A stretch of DNA of 64,000 nucleotides from Microthrixaceae bacterium (GTDB lineage: Bacteria; Actinomycetota; Acidimicrobiia; Acidimicrobiales; Microtrichaceae). Every line of letters begins with the position of its first letter. The stretch's first letter is position 1. The notes under the pieces were generated by a model. The model did not search any database and was not told the origin of the DNA. It saw only the letters and a list, made by a program, of their open reading frames with translations. Both the position numbers and the translations under genes were made by a program. The stretch lies in contig JADLFH010000037.1 of the NCBI GenBank assembly GCA_020845705.1, forward strand, positions 32,142-96,141, read 5' to 3'. Positions 16,078-25,600 of the stretch are shown piece after piece.

Positions 16078-17103
16078 ATGCGACTCGGTGTGTTGACCAG
16101 CGGTGGGGACTGCTCAGGGCTGAACGCCGCGATCCGGGCCGTGGCCCGCCAGACGGCGGCTCGTGGTGGCGAGTTGATCGGCTTCGAGGACGCCTGGCGT
16201 GGTGTGCTCGAGCGGGCGTGGGTTCCGGTGACCGTGGAGTACTGCCGTGGGTTGTTGCCCCGTGGCGGCACGGTGTTGGGCACGTCACGCATCACGCCTT
16301 ATCAGGAGGAGGGCGATCTGGACCTGGCTCGCGCTGTGCGTGATGAGCTCGACCTGGACGGTTTCGTGGTCATCGGCGGCAACGGCTCGCTGGCGTGCGC
16401 GGCCAGGTTGACCACTGATGGCATCCCTTGCATCGGGATCCCCAAGACGATCGACAACGACATCGGTCTCACCGAACACAGCATCGGCTTCGACACCGCG
16501 GTGCACGTGGCGGCCGCTGCGATCGACCGCCTCCACACCACCGCGGAGGCGCACGATCGTGTCTTGGTGGTGGAGGTGATGGGTCGTCACGCCGGGCACG
16601 TCGCGGTTCGTGCAGGGCTGGCCGGCGGCGCAACGCTCACGCTGGTGCCGGAAAGGCCCTTTGTGCTCGATGACGTGATCGCGGCGATCGAGCGTCGTCA
16701 CCGCGCGGGGCGTTATGCCACAGTGGTCGCGGTCGCCGAGGGGGCTCTTCCCGCTGCGGGCACCTGGGAGATCCCCGAACCCGAGATCGACCGTTTCGGC
16801 CATGCCCGCCTCGGTGGGGTAGGTGCGGCTCTGGGGGCCGAGATCGAGCGGCGAACCGGCTACGAAACCCGGGTGACCGTGCTGGGCTACGTGCAGCGGG
16901 GGGGTACCCCCACAGCGTTCGACAGGGTGCTGGCCACTCGGTTGGGTCTTGCCGCGGTCGACGCGGCCTACGACGGGGCGTGGGGCTCGATGATGGCGTT
17001 GCAGGCCGATCGGATCGTGCGGGTTTCGCTGGCCGAGGCGACGGAGGCTCAGGCGACGGTGCCGGAGGAACTGCTGGACGCTGCGGCTGCGTTCTTCCCC
17101 TGA
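16078..17103 (+). CDS. pfkA: 6-phosphofructokinase
   Basis: 341 residues. TSGGDCSGLNAAIRA at the N-terminus, the catalytic loop IPKTIDNDIG (residues 121-130) and VEVMGRHAGH place it in the phosphofructokinase A family, phosphorylating fructose 6-phosphate. Two specificity positions are unusual: GGNGS at 100-104 has Asn where E. coli PfkA has the Mg-binding Asp103, with Gly next to it as in ATP-dependent enzymes; and PKTIDND has the Lys seen in PPi-linked and group III enzymes. The donor could be ATP or PPi; the Gly favours ATP (inference). The 3' end overlaps the downstream minus-strand gene by 55 bp. Confidence 0.9.
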   Translation: MRLGVLTSGGDCSGLNAAIRAVARQTAARGGELIGFEDAWRGVLERAWVPVTVEYCRGLLPRGGTVLGTSRITPYQEEGDLDLARAVRDELDLDGFVVIGGNGSLACAARLTTDGIPCIGIPKTIDNDIGLTEHSIGFDTAVHVAAAAIDRLHTTAEAHDRVLVVEVMGRHAGHVAVRAGLAGGATLTLVPERPFVLDDVIAAIERRHRAGRYATVVAVAEGALPAAGTWEIPEPEIDRFGHARLGGVGAALGAEIERRTGYETRVTVLGYVQRGGTPTAFDRVLATRLGLAAVDAAYDGAWGSMMALQADRIVRVSLAEATEAQATVPEELLDAAAAFFP

Positions 17104-17876
17104 CCATCGGCCAGAGCGGGACTGCTCGGCGGAGCGCCCCGCACGGTGCGCCAGACGCCGACGCCGACGATCCAGGCTGCTCCGGCGTAGATCGCGCCCT
17201 GAGCCGCCTCCTCTGCGACGCCGAGGCAACCTCTGGAGCAACCCGCGATCCGCTCGTCGAGGATCCAGGTGACATAGAGCATCGCAGCGAGCCAGACCGC
17301 GAGCACCGGAATGGTGACGTTGCGGAAGTCCTTGACCCGGATGGGGTGCACGAACTTCAACGGCACGAAGGTGAACACCACCAGAACAACGATCACCGCG
17401 ACCGATATCCACGGACGTGCCTGCAACGCGAACAACGCGTTCACCACGACGTTCCACATGGCCGGGAATCCGTTGAAGTAGCTGTCCTCGGTTTGGATGT
17501 CCTTGTTCGACATCACATAGAGCGACGACGTGAGGATGAGCCCGACACAGCTCAGCGAGACGTAGTTGTCGCCGGGCAGCATGTGGAAGCGGTGCAGGAA
17601 GAGAGCCGGAGCCACCACGCAACAGACGTAGTCGATCATCAGGTCGAGGGAGTTGCCGTCGATGTGGGGGATCACCCGCGAGATCTCGTATCGCCTGGCG
17701 ATGGGGCCGTCGAGGCCGTCGATGATCATGGCGACGAGGAGCCAGGTGAGAGCTGCGCGGGGGCTCCCGTCGAGCACGGAGAGTAGGCCAAGGAAGCCGG
17801 CCAGGATGCCCAGTGAGCTGAATATGTGGATGGCCCAGGCGGTGTGTGGCCTGCACTCGATGTCGTCGCGATCCAT
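17049..17876 (-). CDS. pcs: CDP-alcohol phosphatidyltransferase, phosphatidylcholine synthase-like
   Basis: 275 residues from ATG 17876, with TACGCT 10 nt upstream. The CDP-alcohol phosphotransferase motif is at residues 53-82 (D53, D56, AR 60-61, G74, D78, D82), with 12 residues between AR and G instead of the usual 8-9, as in the Pcs family. MSNKDIQTEDSYFNGFPAMW also matches Pcs-type sequences. About eight membrane segments. Pcs condenses CDP-diacylglycerol with choline to give phosphatidylcholine; phosphatidylserine synthase is the main alternative. The Ser/Ala-rich tail is encoded opposite the end of pfk. Confidence 0.8.
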   Translation of the reverse strand: MDRDDIECRPHTAWAIHIFSSLGILAGFLGLLSVLDGSPRAALTWLLVAMIIDGLDGPIARRYEISRVIPHIDGNSLDLMIDYVCCVVAPALFLHRFHMLPGDNYVSLSCVGLILTSSLYVMSNKDIQTEDSYFNGFPAMWNVVVNALFALQARPWISVAVIVVLVVFTFVPLKFVHPIRVKDFRNVTIPVLAVWLAAMLYVTWILDERIAGCSRGCLGVAEEAAQGAIYAGAAWIVGVGVWRTVRGAPPSSPALADGQGKNAAAASSSSSGTVA

Positions 17877-17940
17877 GGAGGTCGCCAGCGTAGGGCGCTG
17901 CCGGGCTACGCCAGGCCTGGATCGGTGGATTTGTCGCCCT

Positions 17941-19605
<1,665 letters not shown>

Positions 19606-19612
19606 ACCGATG

Positions 19613-19622
19613 AACGTACTCG
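19613..19622. promoter_or_regulatory. Overlapping divergent -10 elements (fumA / MarR gene)
   Basis: AACGTACTCG carries, on the minus strand, TACGTT 7 nt before the fumA ATG and, on the plus strand, TACTCG 7 nt before ATG 19630; they share the central TA. The 24 bp between start codons leave room for only these elements, implying leaderless transcription both ways. The plus-strand hexamer ends in G rather than T, a weaker match. Confidence 0.5.
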
Positions 19623-19629
19623 TGGAAAG

Positions 19630-20100
19630 ATGCGGGGCGTGGCCCCAACCTCTGACAACGACATCGTCAAACATCGTGGGGATCTCGCCGGCGAGGTTTG
19701 GCGCGCGTTGGTCGAGGTCCACCTCTCGCGGCGTCACCTCATCGACGATGTAGCGGCCACCGTCGGGCTCAGCTCAGGTGATCTGCGCACGCTGTTCGCG
19801 TTGCAGCCTGGAGTCCCTCGCGCCCATCGGGTACTGGCCGAGATCCTCCACCGTGACCCGGCGAACGTGACGTGGTTGGTCGACCGTCTGGAGGCGAAGG
19901 GCTATGCCGAGCGGATCCGCCACCTTCGGGATCGCCGAGTCAAGTTGGTGGTGCTGACAGAGGCCGGAGCGGAGGCGCAGGAGAAGGTTCGCGCCGGGTT
20001 GGCGGTGCCGCCGGAGGAGTTCGAGCGGATGGAGGTCGAGGACCTCGAAGCCCTGGTGGATCTGCTGGGACGAGTGCCACGGCCGCCTTATTGGCCGTAG
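19630..20100 (+). CDS. MarR-family transcriptional regulator
   Basis: 156 residues from ATG 19630. A winged helix is readable: [47 protein letters not shown] (recognition helix) and the wing [16 protein letters not shown], the standard MarR order. Its target is unknown; the tight divergent arrangement with fumA suggests it could control that promoter as well as its own. No effector-binding residues can be assigned. Downstream is the 61-bp repeat array rather than a coding gene. Confidence 0.87.
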   Translation: MRGVAPTSDNDIVKHRGDLAGEVWRALVEVHLSRRHLIDDVAATVGLSSGDLRTLFALQPGVPRAHRVLAEILHRDPANVTWLVDRLEAKGYAERIRHLRDRRVKLVVLTEAGAEAQEKVRAGLAVPPEEFERMEVEDLEALVDLLGRVPRPPYWP

Positions 20101-20148
20101 CCGGGTGGTTCCAAGGGCTCGGCGGCGCCTGGCAAGGGGTCGCCATCC

Positions 20149-20172
20149 AGCCCCAGCCCCAGCCCCAGCCCC
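20149..20172. repeat. Short AGCCCC tandem repeat
   Basis: Four consecutive AGCCCC hexamers immediately precede the 61-bp array, in the gap after the MarR gene. Simple low-complexity sequence with no evident role. Confidence 0.85.
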
Positions 20173-20181
20173 ACCGCCACC

Positions 20182-20386
20182 GAAGTTGCGTACGGATCCG
20201 CCCTCTGGAGACGGATTCCTACGCAGGTTCGTTGGTGGCCCTGAAGTTGCGTACCGATCCGCCCTCTGGAGACGGATTCCTACGCAGGTTCGTTGGTGGC
20301 CCTGAAGTTGCGTACGGATCCGCCCTCTGGAGACGGATTCCTACGCAGGTTCGTTGGTGGCCCTGAAGTTGCGTACGGATCCGCCC
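20182..20386. repeat. 61-bp tandem array of a palindromic repeat
   Basis: Three complete 61-bp units start at 20182, 20243 and 20304, with a truncated fourth at 20365-20386 that stops 11 bp before the pgl stop codon. Units are nearly identical (one C/G difference seen in the second). Each unit carries an imperfect inverted repeat, with GAAGTTGCGTACGGATCCG facing CGGATTCCTACGCAGGTTC, separated by 11 nt, and a short unique joint (TTGGTGGCCCT). The same element occurs singly at 431-483. It fills the gap between the 3' ends of convergent genes (MarR gene and pgl). Confidence 0.93.
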
Positions 20387-20397
20387 GTCCCCTCTGC

Positions 20398-21114
20398 TCA
20401 GAAGGTGACCGGGGTGGAGTGGCCGTTGCCCTTGGAGCCCAGCGATCCGGTTGCGTCGAGCACCGTGGTCATCGGGCTCAGGCGGGTCGCGGGCACCGAG
20501 GGGTCACCGGAGAGGAACGCTCGCACGGCAGCGGCCTTGGCGGTTCCGCCCACCACCAACAGGCGTACGCGCGCCCTGTTCACGCACGGGGGGGTCAACG
20601 TCATGCGACGAGTCCCTTGGTATAGGGCCGCGGTGAGCGCCACGTCGTGGGTGTCGTCCACCACGGGATCGCCGGGAACCCAGCTCGCGGTGTGACCGTC
20701 CTCGCCCAGACCCAGGTGAACCACATCCAGCACGCCGGCGCAGGCGCGCTCGAGCTCGTGCGCGTACCAGCCGGCAGCGGAGTCGATGTCGGCCGCGGTA
20801 ACGGGCATCAGGTGCAGGTTCTGGGAGGGGAGGCCTACCGGCCGGGCGAGCCCTTCGATGAGATCGTTCGCGTTGCGGCGGGCGTCACCGTCGGCCGTCA
20901 CGCGCTCGTCGACCTGCCATATGTGTACGGCGGGCCAAGCCAGCGGCATCACCGCAAGTAGGTCGAACGCGGCCCGCGGAGTGTTGCCTCCGCTGACGGC
21001 CAGGTGGCACAGACCGCGTGCTGCGATCGCGTCACCGATGGCGGCGGCGAGTCGAGCTGCGGTCACCGGCGCCAGATCGGCAGGGGGGACGGTGACGTGA
21101 CGTTGCCAGGGCAT
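20398..21114 (-). CDS. pgl: 6-phosphogluconolactonase
   Basis: 238 residues from ATG 21114, one base beyond the zwf stop codon. LAVSGGNTPRAAFDLLA, WQVDERVTADGDARRNANDL and LGLGEDGHTASWVPGDP are signature segments of the NagB-like 6-phosphogluconolactonase (DevB) family. It hydrolyses 6-phosphogluconolactone, the second step of the oxidative pentose phosphate pathway. It is the last gene of gnd-zwf-pgl, so the three enzymes are almost certainly co-expressed. The 61-bp repeat array lies just beyond its 3' end. Confidence 0.93.
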   Translation of the reverse strand: MPWQRHVTVPPADLAPVTAARLAAAIGDAIAARGLCHLAVSGGNTPRAAFDLLAVMPLAWPAVHIWQVDERVTADGDARRNANDLIEGLARPVGLPSQNLHLMPVTAADIDSAAGWYAHELERACAGVLDVVHLGLGEDGHTASWVPGDPVVDDTHDVALTAALYQGTRRMTLTPPCVNRARVRLLVVGGTAKAAAVRAFLSGDPSVPATRLSPMTTVLDATGSLGSKGNGHSTPVTF

Positions 21115-21115
21115 C

Positions 21116-22510
21116 TCAGTGCTCCGGGACGGCCCAACCCTGGCCATCCACCAGCGCGGCTGCTTCGGCTGGTCCCCATGAACCCCTGGGGTATGGATGG
21201 ATGGGGGGTGGTGTGTCGAGGACCGGCTGCACGATCCGCCAGGTCTCCTCCACCAGGTCCTGCCGACCGAACCGCCGCTGGTTCCCGTCGATCGCGTCCC
21301 CGATAAGGCGCTCGTAGGCCTGCTGCCGTGTGCCGAGGGCGTCGGCGAAGTCGACCGAGATGTCGACGGGCAGCGAGTCGAGGTGGGGGCCTGGCTGCTT
21401 TGCGTTGACCGTGAGGGTGACGCCGTCGTCGGTTCCGAGACGGAACCTCACCAGGTTCGCGGCGGGCCCGGGTGGGCCCATCTCGTCGAAGAGCATCGCC
21501 GGAGGCCGGCGCAGCACAACGACTACCTCTGTGGCCGAGGCGGCGAGGCCTTTGCCGGCACGAACCCAGAATGGAACACCCGCCCAACGCCACGATTCGA
21601 TCGCCAACCGGCACGCAACATAGGTCTCGGTGGTGGAGCCGGCCCCTACGCCTGGTTCCTCGCAGTAGCCCTCGTACTGGCCACGTACGACTTGGTGGGG
21701 GTCGATGGGTGACATGGCTGCGAACACCTTGACCTTCTCGTCGGAGAGGTGACGTGCCTCAGGCCCGACCGGCGGCTCCATCGCCAAGAGCGCCACGACC
21801 TGCATGAGGTGGTTCTGAACCACGTCGCGCAAGGCGCCAACCGAGTCGTAGAACGCACCGCGACCCTCCACGCCGATCGACTCGGCCAAGGTGACCTGCA
21901 CACCTGCCACGTAGTTGCGGTTCCAGATAGGTTCGAGGAACGTGTTCGCGAACCGGAACACCAGCAGGTCTTCCACCGCCTCCTTGCCGAGGTAGTGGTC
22001 GATGCGGAACACCCGCTGTTCTGGGACCCGTGCCGCCACGATGCGGTTCAGCTCCTGTGCAGACGCGAGGTCGCGGCCGAAGGGCTTCTCCACCACCACA
22101 CGCCCCCGCTCGGTGAGTCCGGCAGTGGCGAGCGACTCGATCACCACCGGGAACATCGCCGGTGGGATGGCCAGGTAGTGGACTGCGTCGTGGGTGCCGG
22201 CGGTCGCGAGCGTGGCAGCGAGTGTCGCGAAGGTCGCCGGATCGGCGTAGTCCCCGCAGATCAGGTGGATCCGCCGACACAGCCGGTCGATCACAGTCGC
22301 GTCAGCGTCCTCGATCGCGTCGTTGATCGACCTGGCGACATCGGCTCGGAACTTGGCGTCGTCGTCGATGCTGCGTGCCACGCCCACCACCGGCATGTCG
22401 AGGCGACCGGCCTTGGCCAGGTGGTAGAGCGCCGGGAAGATCTTCCGTCTGGCCAGGTCTCCGGTCGCGCCGAACAGCACCAGCGCGTCGGCGCGTGGCA
22501 GCACGGTCAC
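21116..22510 (-). CDS. zwf: Glucose-6-phosphate 1-dehydrogenase
   Basis: 464 residues from GTG 22510, whose GTGA overlaps the gnd stop. LVLFGATGDLARRKIFPAL is the dinucleotide motif and RIDHYLGKEAVEDLL the substrate-binding and catalytic motif. It oxidises glucose 6-phosphate to 6-phosphogluconolactone, making NADPH. Length is normal. It lies between gnd and pgl; no opcA, the activator gene that usually follows zwf in actinomycetes, is present in this operon. Confidence 0.94.
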   Translation of the reverse strand: MTVLPRADALVLFGATGDLARRKIFPALYHLAKAGRLDMPVVGVARSIDDDAKFRADVARSINDAIEDADATVIDRLCRRIHLICGDYADPATFATLAATLATAGTHDAVHYLAIPPAMFPVVIESLATAGLTERGRVVVEKPFGRDLASAQELNRIVAARVPEQRVFRIDHYLGKEAVEDLLVFRFANTFLEPIWNRNYVAGVQVTLAESIGVEGRGAFYDSVGALRDVVQNHLMQVVALLAMEPPVGPEARHLSDEKVKVFAAMSPIDPHQVVRGQYEGYCEEPGVGAGSTTETYVACRLAIESWRWAGVPFWVRAGKGLAASATEVVVVLRRPPAMLFDEMGPPGPAANLVRFRLGTDDGVTLTVNAKQPGPHLDSLPVDISVDFADALGTRQQAYERLIGDAIDGNQRRFGRQDLVEETWRIVQPVLDTPPPIHPYPRGSWGPAEAAALVDGQGWAVPEH

Positions 22511-23529
22511 CCGCGAGCTTCCACATGACCACCGAACTGCTTCCTCATGGCCGAGAGCACTCGGTTGCCGTAGTCGGCTTCGCCTCGGGACGTGAAGCGG
22601 CCGAAGAGGGCGGCGGCCAGAACCGGTGTCGGCGCACCGGCCTCGATGGCCGCTTGGACGGTCCAGCGCCCTTCGCCCGAGTCCGACACCTGACCGCCGA
22701 ACTCCGCGAGCTGGGGGTCCTCCACATACGCGGTGGCGGTTAGGTCCAACAACCACGACGACACCACCGACCCGCGTCGCCACAGCTCACTGATGGCGCC
22801 CACGTCGAGGTCGTAGCCGAGATGCTCCGGATTGCGCAGCGGCGACGTCTCCGCGTCGACGGTCCGGCCCTGGGCTCCGACATTCGCGTGGTGCAACAGG
22901 TTCAGTCCCTCGGCGTAGGCAGCCATCAGGCCGTACTCGATGCCGTTGTGGACCATCTTCACGAAATGGCCCGCTCCGGCGGGGCCGCAGTGCAGCCAGC
23001 CGGTCTCCTCCTGAACGGGTGCGCCGCTGCGCCCAGGGGTTCGCGGTGGTCCGTCGGGGCCGGGGCTGAGCGCGTCGAACACCGGTCGGAGGTGTTCGAC
23101 CGATTCGGCGTCGCCGCCGATCATCAGGCAGTAGCCACGTTCGAGGCCGAAGACGCCACCGGAGGTGCCGACATCGAGGTAGCGCAATCCGATCTCGGCC
23201 AACTGTGCCGCCCGGCGAATGTCGTCGTGATAGTGGCTGTTGCCCCCGTCGATGACGATGTCTCCGGGTGCGAGCAGCGGTGTGAGCTGCTCGATCGTCG
23301 AGTCGACCACCGCTGCGGGCACCATGATCCACACCGCACGTGGGGTCGCGAGCGTCCCGACGAGCTCCTCGATGCTCGACGTCCCCTGGCAGCCGATCTC
23401 CGCTACCGCGCCGAGTGCGTCGGGCGAGCGGTCGTAGCCGGCGGTTCGCACGCCGGCCGCCTGGAGTCGTCGGACCATGTTCGCCCCCATACGCCCGAGA
23501 CCGACCATTCCAATCGAAACGTCGCTCAT
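22507..23529 (-). CDS. gnd: 6-phosphogluconate dehydrogenase, short NAD-type
   Basis: 340 residues, far shorter than the roughly 470-residue NADP-dependent enzyme, matching the GndA/YqeC short form. GMVGLGRMGANMVRRL is the Rossmann motif; the Asp in TAGYDRSPDAL at the end of the second strand favours NAD over NADP, where Asn-Arg is typical. Catalytic segments IVIDGGNSHYHDD, GTSGGVFGLERG and HFVKMVHNGIEYG are present. It decarboxylates 6-phosphogluconate to ribulose 5-phosphate. First gene of gnd-zwf-pgl. Confidence 0.92.
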   Translation of the reverse strand: MSDVSIGMVGLGRMGANMVRRLQAAGVRTAGYDRSPDALGAVAEIGCQGTSSIEELVGTLATPRAVWIMVPAAVVDSTIEQLTPLLAPGDIVIDGGNSHYHDDIRRAAQLAEIGLRYLDVGTSGGVFGLERGYCLMIGGDAESVEHLRPVFDALSPGPDGPPRTPGRSGAPVQEETGWLHCGPAGAGHFVKMVHNGIEYGLMAAYAEGLNLLHHANVGAQGRTVDAETSPLRNPEHLGYDLDVGAISELWRRGSVVSSWLLDLTATAYVEDPQLAEFGGQVSDSGEGRWTVQAAIEAGAPTPVLAAALFGRFTSRGEADYGNRVLSAMRKQFGGHVEARG

Positions 23530-23566
23530 GGCGGCCCAGTCTGGCGCGCCGGAGGGTGCCGTGGGG

Positions 23567-24673
23567 TCAGGGTGTGGGACTCAGCTGCTGGATCTGGTTG
23601 GTTGCGAGGGGAGCGAGCCCTCCCAACACGTAAGCGGTGCGGCCGACGACGGCGACTGCCGCATCGGAGAGGTTCGACGTGAGTGCCCCGGCTTGGGTGA
23701 AGGTGAACGTCTCCGTGTCGAAGCGGCGGATCTGGTTGCTGCGACCCGCGGCGACCCGTCCGCCCGCGAGGAAGATCGAGTCGTCGATTACGAAACCCAT
23801 CGCACGGGACACGGTCTCGGGCATCTGCGCCACCACCTTCGACTCGCGCTTGGCGAGGTCGATGCGTTGTATGGAACCCGATGCGATGTCGTTCCACTCG
23901 CCTCCGAACACCCACAGGACACCGTCGAGGATGGCTGCGCTCGCGAAGCGCACCGGCTCGGCGAGGGCCACGATCGGCGTGAAGGTGACTCCGTCGGTGG
24001 ACATCAGCACGTCGTTGGTGGGATTCGTGCCGTCCCACCCTCCGACCAGGTAGACCGCGGAGGTCTTGGGATCCGTCACAGCGACCGCGTCGGTTCGGGG
24101 TCCGGGGAGTTTGCCCACCGCCGCCGCTGCCTTGTCACCCACTCCGTAGCTCTGGATCGTGTCGACCGATCCCTTGGGGGTGGCCCCACCGACCACGAAG
24201 ACCGTGTTGCCGAACGCTGTGGCTGCTGCGCTGTTGAGGGTGGAGGTCAACGAGCCGGTCTGGGTGGTGGATCCGGTTGCGGGGTCGAACGACCAGATCA
24301 CGTTCGTCGACGACTTCGACTTGGAAAGCCCGCCCAACACCAGGACCTTCCCGCCCACGGTGGTCGCCTGAGCCTGGTAGTGCGAAGAGGGCAGCTTGTT
24401 GTTGAGGACCGTGGCGGTCAGGTTCAACGGAACCGCGGAGGTCGTCGTCGCCTTTGGCTTGGCGGTCGTGGTGGTGGAGCCGGACTTGGTTGCGGGGTCG
24501 TCGGAGCCACACCGCGACAGCGTGACGGAGATGAGGACGACGAGCGTGAGGGCGATGACCCCGGTTCGGATCAGGCGGAACTTGCGACGTGGGCTGAACG
24601 AGCTCCACCCGCCGCGGCGAGGTGGGCGATAGCCGATCGGTCGGATGGGGGCGTGTGGGCGGCCCCCGCGCAT
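23567..24673 (-). CDS. Membrane-anchored kelch-repeat protein
   Basis: 368 residues from ATG 24673 (GTG 24682 also possible); the longer frame is antisense to the TetR gene. A basic, Pro/Arg-rich cytoplasmic start is followed by one hydrophobic segment (LIRTGVIALTLVVLISVTL), a Thr-rich linker and about six kelch-like repeats of GG-(x)-Y/V pattern (VLVLGGLS, VFVVGGATP, VYLVGGWDG, LWVFGGEWN, IFLAGGRV, AYVLGGLAP). This predicts an external beta-propeller. Ligand unknown. It follows gnd-zwf-pgl in orientation but lies upstream of it, separated by 37 bp. Confidence 0.85.
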   Translation of the reverse strand: MRGGRPHAPIRPIGYRPPRRGGWSSFSPRRKFRLIRTGVIALTLVVLISVTLSRCGSDDPATKSGSTTTTAKPKATTTSAVPLNLTATVLNNKLPSSHYQAQATTVGGKVLVLGGLSKSKSSTNVIWSFDPATGSTTQTGSLTSTLNSAAATAFGNTVFVVGGATPKGSVDTIQSYGVGDKAAAAVGKLPGPRTDAVAVTDPKTSAVYLVGGWDGTNPTNDVLMSTDGVTFTPIVALAEPVRFASAAILDGVLWVFGGEWNDIASGSIQRIDLAKRESKVVAQMPETVSRAMGFVIDDSIFLAGGRVAAGRSNQIRRFDTETFTFTQAGALTSNLSDAAVAVVGRTAYVLGGLAPLATNQIQQLSPTP

Positions 24674-24805
24674 GTCGCTCACCCACCCGATTCTTGCCTG
24701 AAATCCGGTGGCGTACGGGGACGCCGAATCGGTTGGACAGATGGTCGGGCATCCGGACAGAGCCGATCCCGGCAACTGCCGATGGGTGGATGCAAGACTG
24801 TGGTC

Positions 24806-25600
24806 ATGGGTGAGGAGGACCTGACGCCGTCGCGGTCGCCGGGTCGACGGGAGTTGCACCGCGTTGCGCGCACACGCGAATACCTCTCGATGGCGCTCGA
24901 CATCGTCACCACCGAGGGTTTCGACGCCCTCACGATGCAACGTCTCGCGGACGAGTGTGAGTCCGCGATCGGCGCTGTGTACCGGTACGTCCCTTCGAAA
25001 GGTGCGCTGGTTGCCGAGATACAGCGGGAGGCCGTGGAGCGGCTTGGGACCTCCTATGCGGTGGCACGCTCCGCGCTGGAGCGCCACGTAGCAGGATCGG
25101 TCGCGTCGGATCTCGATGCCGCTGTGGTCGCGTTGAGTCGCGTCGTCCATCTCGGCAGGTGGTTCATCTCGCTCAGCGACACGCACCCTCAAGAGCTCCG
25201 ACTTCTCCAGATGTTGTTGTCGGAGTCGCGGACTGTTGTCCCGGTGGAGGAGGGCCTGCGGGTGGTGCCATCGGTGATGCGCCTGTTGGACCAGGCCCGC
25301 GCCTGTGTGGAGGAGGCGACGGCGCTGGGGGCACTGGACGATCGCGACGACGCGATGACGCGGGTGGTCGTCTGGGCAGCGGGGGTCGGTGGCGTGATGC
25401 ACGCGGGGCGCCTCGACGTCTACGACACGGAGCTCTTCGCCGGTAACAGGCTCGCGCGGGCACTGACCCACGACCTGCACCTGGCCTGGGGTGGATCCCC
25501 CACAGGGCTCGCCGCGGCGCACCGATTCGTCGATCGACTGGAGTCGGGGGAAGGTCCTGCCGATAGAGGAGTGTGCGAGCTACACGACTCCGAGGATTGA
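24806..25600 (+). CDS. TetR-family transcriptional regulator
   Basis: 264 residues from ATG 24806; ATG 24782 is possible. The N-terminal helix-turn-helix is clear (LTMQRLADECESAIGAVYRY followed by VPSK), preceded by MALDIVTTEGFDA, the standard TetR layout. The ligand domain is divergent and longer than average. Its 3' end overlaps the SpoIID-like gene start by 28 bp, so both are likely on one mRNA; whether it controls that gene is unknown. Divergent from the kelch gene, whose promoter may share the 132-bp gap. Confidence 0.86.
   Translation: MGEEDLTPSRSPGRRELHRVARTREYLSMALDIVTTEGFDALTMQRLADECESAIGAVYRYVPSKGALVAEIQREAVERLGTSYAVARSALERHVAGSVASDLDAAVVALSRVVHLGRWFISLSDTHPQELRLLQMLLSESRTVVPVEEGLRVVPSVMRLLDQARACVEEATALGALDDRDDAMTRVVVWAAGVGGVMHAGRLDVYDTELFAGNRLARALTHDLHLAWGGSPTGLAAAHRFVDRLESGEGPADRGVCELHDSED

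Noticed and set aside
16285..17856. A 523-codon minus-strand frame opposite pfk.
   Set aside because: Shadow of the phosphofructokinase and pcs-like genes; Arg/His-rich with no motif.
20105..20366. Coding of the 61-bp repeats as a repetitive protein (LRTDPPSGDGFLRRF).
   Set aside because: 61 is not a multiple of three, so the peptide changes frame in every unit; the repeat is conserved as nucleotide sequence.
20182..20386. CRISPR array.
   Set aside because: The units are contiguous with a fixed 61-bp period and no variable spacers; no cas genes are near.
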